The position numbers and the translations under genes were made by a program. A stretch of 64,000 nucleotides of DNA from Craterostigma plantagineum (Eukaryota; Streptophyta; Magnoliopsida; Lamiales; Linderniaceae): assembly GCA_027422505.1 (NCBI GenBank), contig JAPQWV010000018.1:15456001-15520000 (forward strand), in the 5' to 3' direction. Below the pieces are notes generated by a model that saw nothing but the letters and a program-made list of their open reading frames with translations, made no database searches and was not told the DNA's origin. Shown one piece after another: positions 21,087 to 32,446 of this stretch. Each line of letters begins with the position of its first letter. Within the stretch, counting starts at the first letter, position 1.

Positions 21087-21700
21087 ACCAACAGTTTCAG
21101 TTATTCTACTCGAATTACTAGACCACGAAAGACAAATATTATACCAACAAAAGGAACTATTATACCAACAAAGTCATTTATTATATTATTATCTTTCATC
21201 CAAATTCTAAATGTTATACCAATAAAGGCCGATATTATACCAACAGTTTAGTTATTCTACTCGAGTTACTATACCGCGACAAATATTATACCAACAAAAG
21301 GCACTATTATACCATCAAAATCATTTGTTATATTATTATTCCATCTATTCTCTAACTGTTATCCCAATAAAAGGCCGACATTATACCAACAGTTTCAGTT
21401 ATTCTACTCGAATTCTATACCACAAAAGACAAATACTATACCAACAAAAGGAACTATTGTACCAACAAAGTCATCTATTATATTATTATTTCCATTTATA
21501 CTCTCACTATTATACCAATAAACGCGGACATTATACCAACTATTTCGGTTATTCTACTCGAAGTGCATTATACAGCGAAAGGTAGTTGTTATACCAACAA
21601 AAGGAAACACTGTACCAACAAGCTCATTTATTATAATTCTATTTTTCCATCCAATTTCTAGCTGTTATACCAATAAAGGCCGATATCATGCCATCAAAAT
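21087..21700. repeat. About 155-bp tandem units of TTATACCAACA words
   Basis: Four or so units repeat the order TTATTCTACTCGAA, TATACCACGAAAGACAAA, TTATACCAACAAAAGGAAC, ACCAACAAAGTCATTTATTATA, TATACCAATAAAGGCCGAC. They continue the array interrupted at 9193 by the Athila element. Confidence 0.75.
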
Positions 21701-22290
21701 CCGAAATTTCACCAACATAATATTCAAAATATTTTATACCTAAAAAATAATGAATTATACCATATGTTATCAACATTATATCAGTAAATAATGTAATTTT
21801 AATTTATTGTTAAATCTGAAATACTCAAATTATACCACAAACACCGACAATTATACCAACTCGTAAATTTCACCATAAAAATATTCTGGAAATTATACCA
21901 TAGAGCGTAATATTATACCAACAAACCAATTTATTACATTATGATTTTTCAATCCAATTTCTGATAATTATACTAACAGAAGCTAATATTATACTAACGC
22001 TTTAAGCCATTGTACTTAAAAACACTATATATGGAATTATACTAACAGAGATCAACATTTTACCAACAAATCAACTAGTTATAACGAAAAAAGAATTACG
22101 GAATTTTACATTACAGGTGGAAATCGTACCGAAATACCAACTCATCATACCACGAAAACCTCAATAAAATTATATCACATGTTATCAAAATTATACCACT
22201 AAATAGTTTAATTTTAATTTATTGTTAAATCTGAAATGCACAATTTATCATATTATTATAACGTAATGTTCTTGAAAAAATGAACTATGA
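21701..22290. repeat. Inner left arm of the TTATACCA foldback element
   Basis: Words continue but the unit is different and longer (about 350-450 bp), with landmarks TTATACCATATGTTATCAAC, TTAATTTATTGTTAAATCTG and ATTACATTATGATTTTTCAATC. The right arm (22750-24500) contains the complement of each landmark in reverse order, at least twice. Confidence 0.65.
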
Positions 22291-22329
22291 TGGACTAATG
22301 TTTAATATTTCTAATATTATGAACCACGA

Positions 22330-22650
22330 TTAATATGATATAAAATTGAAGATCATCTTATAACTCCCATCATCAAAGGATTGATATATAGGTATGTAAT
22401 CTTCACTGAAAAAGGTTTCGGTGAAATTGGTTGAAGTAAGATCATCACCACGCATCACCAATAAGCAACCAGCAGCATAAGGAACATGAACATTATTAAC
22501 CATTAGAGTCGACCTAAAGCGTATGATATCATATATCAGTTTTTTTATGTAGTCTAGTTCCTTTATCATCAAATAAAGGGATCGCATGACCTAAAGTATA
22601 TGATATATCATAGGATGACGGAAATGGCATTTTAAGTATTATGCTAATCA
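22330..22650 (-). other. Unique apex segment with 85-codon open frame, possibly captured host sequence
   Basis: The apex of the foldback is unlike the arms in composition and has no TTATACCA words. The minus-strand frame 22587-22330 has varied, gene-like residues (LVMRGDDLTSTNFTETFF, IPIYQSFDDGSYKM). It is flanked by the inverted pair GGACTAATGTTTAATATTTC. I do not recognise the protein. Mutator-like elements often carry host gene pieces, which is the basis for suggesting capture; it may also be chance. Confidence 0.35.
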
Positions 22651-22699
22651 TGGTTTATGATATTAGAAATATTAAACATTAGTCCATCCTAATTCTTTT

Positions 22700-24720
22700 T
22701 TAAGAAAATGAACATTATGTTATAATACTATGATAAATTGTATATCCAATATATTGAAATCAGTAGGCATATAATCGAATATTTGTTTGGTAATAATCGC
22801 CTTTGTTGGTGCAATAATCGGCTTTATTGGTACAATATTGATGCATGTTAGTATAATTCCATATAATGTTTTTAAGTACAATAGCTGAAATAGTTGATAT
22901 AATATCAGCTTCTATTAGTATAATTGTAAGAAATTTGATTGAAAAATCACAATGTAATAATTTGGTTTGTCGGTATAATATTACGCTCTACTGGTACAGA
23001 GTATTTTTATGGTAAAATTTTCGAGTTTGTTTGTATAATTGTCGGTCTTTGTGGTATAATTTGCGCATTTCAGATTTAACAATAAATTAAAATTACATTA
23101 TTTACTGGTATAATGTTGATAACATGCGCTATAATTTTTTATTGAGGTTTTCATGGTACAATTAGTTGGTATTTCGGTATGATTTCAACCTATAATGGTA
23201 AAATTCTGTAGTTCTTTTTCGGTATTATTAGTTGATTTGTTGGTGTAATGCTGATCTCTGTTAGTATTAATTCCATATATTATGTTTTTATGTATAATAG
23301 CTGAAGTTGTTGGTATAATATAAGCTTCTGTTAGTATAATTGTCAGAAATGGGATTGAAAAATCATAATGTAATAAATTGGTTTGTTGGTATAATATTAT
23401 GCTCATTTTTTAGAATGTTTTTATGGTGAAATTTTCGAGTTTGTAATTATCTGTCTTTGTGGTATAATTTGCTAGAGCTGTCAAAACGGGCATGGTTGAC
23501 GGGGCGGGCTCTGAAATTTTAGGCCCGCCTCTGGGCGGGCAAGCCCGTGGCGGGTGCAGGCTTTGGCGTGACGGGGCGGGCTTGCCCGCGGGTAGCCCGC
23601 CAGATTAATTAAAAAATTATATTATTTATAATATAATATTGTAAATATAAAATAATAATTGGTACTTATTAACATAAATATCTTAATATTAAAAAAGTTT
23701 TTTCCTATTTTTATATTAATTTTTTCTATTTTTTATTATTTTTTCTTAATTTTTCCTTTTTTAATAATTTTTTAATATTTTATTTTTTTATTTTAACCTG
23801 GCGGGCTAAGCCCGCCAGGCCCGCGCCCGCCGGCGGGGCGGGGCGGTTATGCATTTCTTAGGCCCGCCGGATGGCGGGCTTACCCGCCCCCGCCCTGCCA
23901 CATGGCGGGCTTTGGCGGTTGTGGGCCGGCCCGCCCTGCCGGCCCGTTGTGACAACTCTATAATTTGCGCATTCAGATTTAACAATAAATTAAAATTATA
24001 TTATTTATTTGTATAATGTTGATAACATGTGTATATTGAGGTTTTCGTGGTATAATGAGTTGGTATTTCGGTACAATTTCCACCTATAATGGGAAATATT
24101 CCGTAATGCTTTTTCGTTATAACTAGTTGATTTGTTGGTATAATGTTGATCTCTCTTAGTATAGTTCCATATGTAGTGTTTTTAAGTACAATAGCTGAAA
24201 GAGTTAGTCTAATATCAGCTTCTGTTAGTATAATTGTCAGAAATTGGATTGAAACTCATAATGTAATAAATTGGTTTGTTGGTATAATATTACGCTCTAC
24301 TGGTATAATTTCCGGAATATTTGTATGGTGAAATTTACGGGTTTGTTGGTATGATTGTCGGTCTTTGTGGTATAATTTGAATATTTCATATTAACAATAT
24401 ATTAAAATTACATTATTTACTGGTATAATGTTGATAACATGTGGTATAATTAACTATTTTTTAGGTATAATATTTTGAATATTATGTTGGTGAAATTTCG
24501 GATTTTGATGGTATAATTTTCATTTTTGTGGGTGTGAAAAGATCAATTCGTATGAAAATTTTTTTAGTATAATTTTTACTCTTAAATTTAACTAGATATG
24601 ATAATGTCCGATGTTGGTATAATAAATATGTCTATTAGTATAATAGTATATTTCTTTTGTGGTATAGTAATATCTTTTGTTGGTAGAATACTCGAGTCTC
24701 ATTGTATAATATTCTGAAAA
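22700..24720. repeat. Right arm of the TTATACCA foldback element
   Basis: The strand-reversed words TGGTATAAT recur throughout. Two to three units of about 350-480 bp share the landmarks TAGTATAATTCCATAT, GATTGAAAAATCA, GGTTTGTTGGTATAATATTA and ATGTTGATAACATG. The hAT MITE at 23473-23960 interrupts one unit. Confidence 0.7.
23473..23960. mobile_element. hAT-type MITE (488 bp) with 8-bp target duplication
   Basis: The left end TAGAGCTGTCAAAACGGGC and the right end, reversed, TAGAGTTGTCACAACGGGC, are terminal inverted repeats. The 8-bp duplication TAATTTGC is perfect at 23465-23472 and 23961-23968. Both ends are very rich in GGCGGGC words around an AT-rich core with no coding sequence. TIR sequence and 8-bp duplication identify the hAT superfamily. 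Confidence 0.9.
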
Positions 24721-24875
24721 TTGTTTTGCAATTGTAAAGAAAGATTATTTCCGTCATTTCAATGTTTGAGGTATTAAACAGGAAACTTTTCACGGATGGG
24801 TATCAGGAAGAAAAAATTCGAAGGGTAGTTAAGAGGAAGTTTAAACTTGAAATGGGAGTGATAAGAAATTTACCC

Positions 24876-25470
24876 TATAAATGGGTTTGGGTTCGAATCC
24901 ACTCAATATCCTAATTTTTATGTTTTATAATTAACATATTAGCTCCCTATTTTATTTTTCTTCAAATTTGACTTCACTCATAGATTTAATACGTGACATA
25001 CATAATTTATAACAACCCACGCAATTTACTTTTATTTATTTTTACCCCTTAATTTTATATAATTATAGTTTGAAAAAAGTTCATAAAACTGACAGGACCA
25101 ATATGCCCACTACTATGGTTCCGAAATGATGGATGCCCGGGCATTGAGAAGGAAGGACGCTTGCTGGACCAGCTTATTCACCCGATGATCAAAAGAAGCG
25201 TAGTCCGCAAAATGGATCTAATTGCATTCGCGCTCAAAACATGTATATTTTTAATATTAATTCATATATAAAATATATATTTATAATATTTAAGATACTG
25301 ATTTTACTACGGTTTGATTCCGATTCTATACCGATTAGACTACTAAACCTTAAACCACTAAAATTTTCGGTCCGGTTCGAAAATCCGATTTCAGAACCTT
25401 GTCCATAATGTAGTCTTTTATTTTTGTGCAAATTACGAGTCAGGCAAGGCAACCAAAAAATATTTTAAAT
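24876..25470. other. Intergenic spacer
   Basis: No gene is seen. GGGTTCGAATCCAC at 24891 looks like a tRNA B-box, and 25310-25410 resembles a decayed MITE end (TTCGGTCCGGTTCG). Neither is complete enough to call. Confidence 0.3.
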
Positions 25471-25600
25471 TAGGTTTCAGACTCATGTCAGAAAATTTAT
25501 AGTTTTAAGGGCCCGATTTTTATGAAATTTAGAGATACCTCTTAAGTATTTCTGCAGAAACCGAGTCCTTAAAACTATGAATTTTCTGACATGGTCCTAA
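25471..25600. mobile_element. Short palindromic MITE (about 130 bp)
   Basis: The left arm has CATGTCAGAAAATTTATAGT then TTTAAGG, and the right arm contains its near-perfect complement ending GACATGGTCCTAA. The two arms account for most of the element. The superfamily is not clear because no target duplication is obvious. Confidence 0.6.
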
Positions 25601-25624
25601 ACTCTAAATGAAACTTATGTTAAG

Positions 25625-26308
25625 TAGAGGTGTTCATACGGTTTCGGTTTCGGTTTGCCGGTTCGTAACCGCCGGTTTGGAAAACCACGGTTCGGTTACG
25701 GTTTTGAAACCGCCGGTTTCAACGGTTCCGATTTGAAACCGCCGGTTACAGTTTCAAACCGGTTTTTCTATTTTTTTTCTTTTTGTTGTTTATTGGAGAA
25801 TAATAAAGAAATTTGATTTTGTTTTATAATGTACCTTCAAAGTTCAATATTTTAAAAAGAATTGATTATTGCTTATAAAGCTCAAGAAAATGTGAAAAAA
25901 AATACAACTTAAATATTTTTAAAAACTAAAGATTATTGCTTAAAAAATCTACCATTAATCTCCCTATTTATAGAGAAAAATAAAAAATTTAAAAATAATA
26001 AAATAAATCATATAGTTTGGTGATATGATTGAATTTTTTATTTTTTTCTTTGTAAATGGTAATGGACAAAGGGTCATATATATAAACCGTTTGAATTATT
26101 TTTATTATTATTTTAATATATAAACCGGCGGTTAACCGCCGGTTACAAACCGCCGGTTAACCGCCGGTTACAAACCGTCGGTTTCGGTTCTAGAATATTA
26201 CGAACCGAAACCGAACCGATCTAAATGACGGCTCGGTTCCGGTTAACCGTTGACCGCCGGTTCGGTTTCGGTTCGGTTCCGGTTTTTGAAACCTTCTGAA
26301 CATGTCTA
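25625..26308. mobile_element. hAT-type MITE (684 bp) with 8-bp target duplication
   Basis: The ends are TAGAGGTGTTCATACGG and, reversed, TAGACATGTTCAGAAGG. The target duplication ATGTTAAG is perfect at 25617-25624 and 26309-26316. Subterminal zones are built from GGTTTCGGTT and AACCGCCGGTT words; the centre is AT-rich and non-coding. Confidence 0.88.
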
Positions 26309-26680
26309 ATGTTAAGAGCCTGAAATTTAAAAGCACCCTTTATTTTTCGGTCTAGAAAGAAATTCAATTGTGATATTTACAAAAAAACAAAAATATTGGA
26401 AGAAAACACAACCTCTATGATACAAAATTGCAGTCGAATCAGAGCAAAAGCAATCAACACACGCCAACCACCCACTGAAAACACACGCATCAAGTGATTC
26501 GTAAGCAAGCTACGAAAACAATAACAATAATCAAGCAACAACAAAAAATTCCAACACGATTCAACCACATCAAGTGTGGTAAAACAGACCTTCGTTTCGT
26601 TTCAAAAATACATTTTATATATTAATTTGGTGGCAAAACCAAAATGGCGGGTTAGTAATTAAAATTTTTCATTTTTTCAA

Positions 26681-29600
26681 CTACACGTCGATCCTTAGGC
26701 GTTTCATCTCACCTTGAAAAGCCGAGCTCGACGTCAGAGTCCTCCGTGCAAGAGCCCTAATGTCCTCCCTCGAACAGTCCCGGGATATGCGTACTAACTC
26801 CCAAAGCGCTCCACCGCTTATCAAATCCTTCGCATTCACCTCTGAGAAAACAAACGAAAAAAAAAAATAATGTTGGACAATTTGTGCCAATTTATTGAAT
26901 AACCGTATTTTCGGGTGAGGGGTTTTGAGATATTATATTACCATGCTGTGCCAGGTGGCATAGGGCGAGCTCGACGTGGCGTCTGATAAGCGATGCTTCG
27001 TTGTTTGCGTTTTGGACAATCCATGGCAATGCGCCGTCTTCTATAAGTAGGGACCTTCCACTTCTCGAACCTATCGATGGAACGTTTTCAAGTAACCGTA
27101 TCATTAGAATGGATTTTGCACGTAGGGTTGCAAACGAATCGAAATCGATTACAATAATATTCTATTTGTATTCGATTAACGAATAGAATGATATTCGTAT
27201 TCGATTATTCGAATCATAAAATCGATGTATATGTTTTATTATTTCTATTTAATAACAAATACAAATAATGATATATTTAAAATATATAATATGTCATATT
27301 TTAAATGTATACTGAATTATTAGAATCAAGTATTTGATAGATACTCGAATCGAGTATTCGTATTCGAAAAGTACTTGAATCAGTAAAACTAATTTTAGTT
27401 TGAATCGAATATCAAATCGAACCGAAAAAAATTTCGATCCATTTGCAACCCTAGTGGAACGGTGTAATAGATACATACCTTGAGTAGATGCTCGGGATTC
27501 ACACTTGGCAAAATTTGCGATGCCGCGGGCGACTTGAGAGAGGACGTCGGGATGCCTGCACCGTACCATTCCTAATAGAGCTTTGATTCCTCCTTCTGAT
27601 CTCAGCCTCGTTTGCAATTTATCTAATATATAAAAGCCATGCATCGTCACATGATGTTAGTGAGTTTTATGTTTTAGGAGATTCTATTTGTGTCTGAATT
27701 ATCTCGAATCATACCATTGCCGCATAAATTAGCGATTGCCCCGGCGACCATTCTTAGAGTTTGAGGATCTTCTGCATCAGTCGCCGTAATTGCCAAAAGA
27801 TGGATTCCGCCTTGGGTCATTATCTGATCTTGATTTGCCTCTGAATAATATTTGGGGGTGTGAGTTTATGAAACTAAATAATTAGGTCTTGGATCACATT
27901 GCGATAGTGTAGACAGTTGCGTAACACGGACGCATAAACATAGTGGAAGAAAAAGAGATGGTGAAGAAAATAAAAAGATGCGAAAAATAATGGAATTACC
28001 ATTCATGGCGAGATTAGCGATTGCACCAGCTGCAATTCTACGAATTGTCTCATCTTCGTACCTCCTAAGGAGCATTAACAATGAAGTGAGCCCACCTGCT
28101 TCTACTATCTTTTCTTGATTTGACTCTGTAAAAAAGACATAGTTCAGACCTGTGAGAGGCCTATAATGTGAAAGATAGGATTGAGTAATTAAAATGTTCG
28201 ATATAATCTTAACGTAATAACTCTGGATTTGCGGAAAAATGGAAGAAGAAGTCATCCATAAAGAATTCTGAAAAATTACTCAAGAGTCGAGCAATGAAAT
28301 GGAGAAATGATCAAATACCTTCAGCAGCCAAGTTAGCAACCACTTTTACAGCATGAATCCGTACATTAACATCCTCGGAGTCGAGCAATGATAATATCTT
28401 TTGTAACCCAACTGTCAAATCAAGACGGTTTAACATAATATGAAAAAGAGGTCAAACAAAATGAATAGACTAATTAGTCTATGCACCCTGTTCATGAAGG
28501 TTAATCGATGCTCTTTCTCCATTGCTGCCATTCCTAGACCGCAAATGATTGGGCGTCAAGCAGTTCAGATCAGTAAGGGGGTTCCCAGAGTTGCCTCTCT
28601 CTGTATGGCTTTTATTCTGTAATATGTCAGGTGCAACGATTGTTTAATTCCATTATGTCCAAGTAAAGTAGCAAAATCAGGAATATTCACAACAGTGACA
28701 GAAAGTAGTGTACGGTATATCAAAGAATTTTCACACCATCAATCAATAAATGATCAACTACTCATAATTGTAAAGCTTTCTGATAGCTTTAGCCAATACC
28801 TAGAGGGAAACACGCCCCTACTTCGGAAATTCAGGGGAAAGTTATGACGTCAAAATATGTAAGGATATAATTCAAACTAATCGGTAGAAAGATGAATAAT
28901 TCAGGGGAAATTTACGAGGTCAGGATATACATTAGAGCATGATTAAAATTGATCAGTGAGAGTGATGAGCTTATATTACGACTAAACAAGAACAATAGCA
29001 ACCATAATATTTATGCATATAAACATGGATGGCCATACTCGATCAGCTTCCATTGACAGTTCTGCCAGCTGACTGCGTAAAATTCTGACTTCTTCTTCAA
29101 GTTCCTTTTTCTGACGATTCTCCTCCTCCAGTGCTTCTTGAAGACCAAAATCATCGGCATTCCCTCCTGACAACTACACACCATCGATTAGTTAGACAAA
29201 ATGATAGATATGCAAGATAGAATTATATGCCACTCTGCAGTTCTGTTGTACAAACACAACAATACCTTGATATTAGAAAACTTCAGTAGTTGCATTTTAA
29301 GGTTATCAATTTCCTCTTCAGCAGCTTCTCGTAAACGAAGTTCACTCTGAAGCAAACGTTTCAGCTCAGCCACCTCATCCTGACCAGCATTTCTAGAAGT
29401 CTGCAGAAAAAAAAAGGAATCTTTACACTCTCAAAGCTAAGTAAGTTAAGCAAAACAGGAGACTGAAATTTGACTACTGGAATTAGGAAGTTTAAATGTT
29501 TCCTAGTGCACAAATAATAACAATAATCCTTATTTTATTCTCACTTCCTTTTCAGACAGTTTTCCATTTCAGTTAACCACTAAAGGAAACTCTACACGCA

Positions 29601-32446
29601 GGCCCAGCTTTATTGGAAACAGAGACCGTACGGACTTGACCATAAAGAAAGATGAAATTGCAAATTGGGCTACCTCTGCATGATTTTTTGCTTGGTTAGC
29701 AGTCCATTTCTCTTCGAGCTTCTTAATGGAGTCCATATAATCCATCTGACATTTCGATTTCTCCTCCTAATACATAAAGCAGACAAACTGGGTTAAAACT
29801 CAAGCAAATGGAGGACGTCATAAAAACATTTACTGGACTGCTGTGTCATCTTTCCATGAGACAGACATAAGGATATTCACATACCTCCAAAGATTCGACA
29901 TAATTTCTTTCAGCCTCAGCAACGTGTTTCTGGGCCTCTGATCTGATTCTCTCAATCTCATCTTCATAAATTTTCTGTTGCCTTTCATTTTCAGCAATTA
30001 GTTTGTCCATTTCTATCTCAAGTCTTTTGGCCAAGCTCTTGTAGTCATATTCTTCCTTGATTTTCAGCATATTTTCCACCTTCATAGCCTAAAGAAAGCA
30101 GAATTAACAATCACATATGAGAGGAACAGGAACTGGATCGCAAACATTGCACATAGAAATAATAGTTTCAGAGGCACTCAGTCCTCTTCTTGGTCCAAAG
30201 GGAAACTTCAAATATAAATGACTCACTCTTTGCCCAAACAATATTGTACTTGCAGTCTCTGCTCGATGGCGAGGAGATGGACCAATTGTGATGACTAATG
30301 AAGTTCTAGATGTACCTGCATTGTGAGAAAATTAGCACATTTAGACTGATTCATAGTATTTGTAATAATAAGACTATTAAACAAAATCATCACCTCCAAA
30401 TGAATCTTTTAGCAATCTTGTAAGCTTTGAATCTCGAACAGGTACATGCGAGCTATTTTCTGCCAAAGCATTTATGCATTTTCCTAGGGCACTCAGTGAC
30501 AGATTTATGGATTTGGCTTCTTCTAACATATGTCCCTCACTACCTTCAAGAAACATTTAGGAGTATCTCAGAGAACAACCACATAAGTACAACACTTGAA
30601 ACAGGAACTCATTCACTGTATTGCGAATTGAGACAACAGAATTAGATTTTTTATGCAAAATATCTAATAAGCATTCTTTCTGCTCTGATAACTATTGTGA
30701 AAACCCATGAAACGAGAAGTATACGTAACTGTTAGACGCATAATAAAATTTTCATGTTATACGAGTTAATAAATTTAAAATAACCTGATTTGTGAATTCG
30801 TTCAGATCCAGCTAGATCTACTACAATTAGCTTGCCTTTCCTTAGCATTGGTGGCCTCAAACCACCAAATTGACTTGGATCGATTCTGAGCGTCTAAAGA
30901 AAAGTCTTCCTCCCTTCCCAACACAGACCTCTTCACTTGTACCTGTACTGTGCTGAGTGAGCTCCATACACACAGATGTGCGCAAAAAAACTCATGTATG
31001 AAACACTAAATTACCATAAGAAGGGCATGACTACGGGAAGATTCAGTGTTTAATTTAGTATTTGCAGCAAATCTATGAGCTTCACCCAAGCGTAGGAGTT
31101 CAATAAAACTCTGCTGGTCTCCCACTTCCACAATTGTCGCCCCAGGCAAAGAAACATCACCGGTTCTTTGGTCTTCAACAATTGGAATATTATCATTCAC
31201 TGGATTTAGTAGATCCTGGATTGTTTCCATATATAGCTAAAAAAGACACCATTATTTCTGATCAGAGAATTGAAAATGGTATCCATATAAAGCCATAAAC
31301 ATCTATACTTACAACAATAGAACATAACGGAAAAGTTAAAAGTCTAACCTGTAAGTACGAAACTGAGACTGAGTCAGTCTCCGGAGAAACATTCGAAAGT
31401 ATATCCTCCATAGATCGAACCATAATGCCCCGGGCAGAGGTGTCTTCATCCCCGAGTCTTCCGAGTGTATATGTCTTCCCGGTTCCAGTCTGACCATAAG
31501 CCATAACTGTACCATTATAACCTTCTAAAACACTCTGTTAAAAAAGGACAAAGAGTTATCACTAAGGAGACAAACCAAGCTAAAAAGGCTCTGTTAAAAA
31601 AAAAAGGGCTGATATGTCCTGTGAACAAATAGAGTAAGCTCCTTGGATGCTTTAGCAAAAGCAAACTCACCTCAACTACAGGTTTAGCTACAACTTCATA
31701 GACACGCTTCTGTGAAGCATATTCAGTAAGAACTTCATCAAATTCATAGGTATCTGAATCCCAATTGTTCTTCCTTAGCCTCAGTCTTTTTAACTGCCAT
31801 AAAAATTGAAATACAAATTGTTGAAAGTGACGATGGGGAAACAGACTTGACCATATCTGTACAAGGAGAATAGTGCTAATAGCTGAATGATAACCTCAGG
31901 CTGTAACTCCACACAATCAGCAAAATCTGCATCTGCTACCATTTCTTCAGAATTGCGAGGACGTAATCTAACAGCAACGCGAACTCTTCCCGAAACTATT
32001 CAACAAGTAGTAATAATTCGGCATCATAAAAAGGATTATAGTATAATGTTCTAATGATTCATGATCAGATCGCCTAAGGTAAACAATGGAAACTGCTAGT
32101 TTAATATCATCAACAACAATCCGCACAATTACAAGGATCACGAACTCTAAAATTCAATTAAGTAAAGAAAACACAACATACTGTGAACTACATTTGCAAG
32201 TGACTATATCAATACAGAAAAAAAAAGTCACTTCTACAGCAACTAATCAGATCGCTCTACGATCATATCGAACAACAAAAAACGAACAGCAAACCGAAAC
32301 GCACGCAACAACTGACCGGAATATGCACCAGCTCCACCTAGCGCCGCCGGACTACTGCGGCGAACATTCGGCGGCGCAACCTTCGATTTAAACGAAGACG
32401 AGCCTCGAAGATTTGGTGCCTTCTGCACGCCATTTCTACTAGCCAT
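26681..32446 (-). CDS. ARK1-like: Armadillo-repeat kinesin, ARK1/KIN-UC type (19 exons)
   Basis: ARK kinesins are plant-specific plus-end microtubule motors; Arabidopsis ARK1 promotes microtubule catastrophe and straight root-hair growth. Exons on the minus strand: 32446-32317, 31995-31895, 31793-31671, 31534-31349, 31236-31015, 30893-30785, 30543-30394, 30315-30227, 30088-29885, 29766-29674, 29400-29266, 29173-29039, 28616-28487, 28411-28319, 28125-28000, 27840-27715, 27622-27479, 27070-26942, 26841-26681. All junctions are GT..AG and phases match, giving about 861 residues (Arabidopsis ARK1 is somewhat longer). The motor has the P-loop GQTGTGKT, switch I NTESSRSH and switch II DLAGSER. A coiled coil follows (exons 9-12), then about five armadillo repeats ([10 protein letters not shown] to the end), finishing RLRIDV. 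I chose MASRNG at 32446 because homologues start there; an in-frame ATG at 32539 would add 31 residues. Exon 6 is problematic: the conserved acceptor at 30942 shifts the frame (see findings). Sequence details fit ARK1 better than ARK2 or ARK3. Confidence 0.9.
27123..27453. mobile_element. hAT-like MITE (331 bp) in a kinesin intron
   Basis: The ends are TAGGGTTGCAAACGAATCG and, reversed, TAGGGTTGCAAATGGATCG. The core is a run of GAATCGAAT- and ATTCGTATTCG-type words. It lies in the intron between exons ending at 27479 and starting at 27070. The flanking 8 bp (TTTGCACG and GTGGAACG) match only partly, so the target duplication has decayed or the edge is off by a base. Confidence 0.75.

Larger units (their letters stand above)
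8574..24875. mobile_element. Large Mutator-like foldback element with TTATACCAA-word arrays, split by later insertions
   Basis: The left end reads GGGTAAATTGCCTATCAG and the right end, reverse-complemented, reads GGGTAAATTTCTTATCAC; both continue into matching AACTTCCTCTTAA and TACCC segments. Inside, the left arm (8820-9193 and 21087-22250) and the right arm (22700-24720) are long imperfect inverted copies packed with TTATACCA and its complement. At the apex, two inverted copies of GGACTAATGTTTAATATTTC flank a unique segment (22330-22650). After subtracting the Athila insertion, the hAT MITE and their target duplications, the element itself is about 3.9 kb. No transposase is visible. The 9 bp flanking each end do not match, so edges or target duplication have decayed. 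Confidence 0.65.

Noticed and set aside
24885..24915. tRNA gene or SINE suggested by GGGTTCGAATCC
   Set aside because: Only a B-box-like word is present. No A box, cloverleaf or 3' poly-A/T tail at proper spacing is visible.
8500..25410. An outer MITE around the large foldback element, from CCGGTCC patches on both sides
   Set aside because: The patches at 8510-8570 and 25310-25410 are only loosely inverted and the edges cannot be placed.
26681..32446. Assigning the kinesin to ARK2 because a BIG gene is nearby
   Set aside because: Motor and tail details ([53 protein letters not shown]) agree better with ARK1 as I remember it. Neighbourhood alone is weaker evidence.
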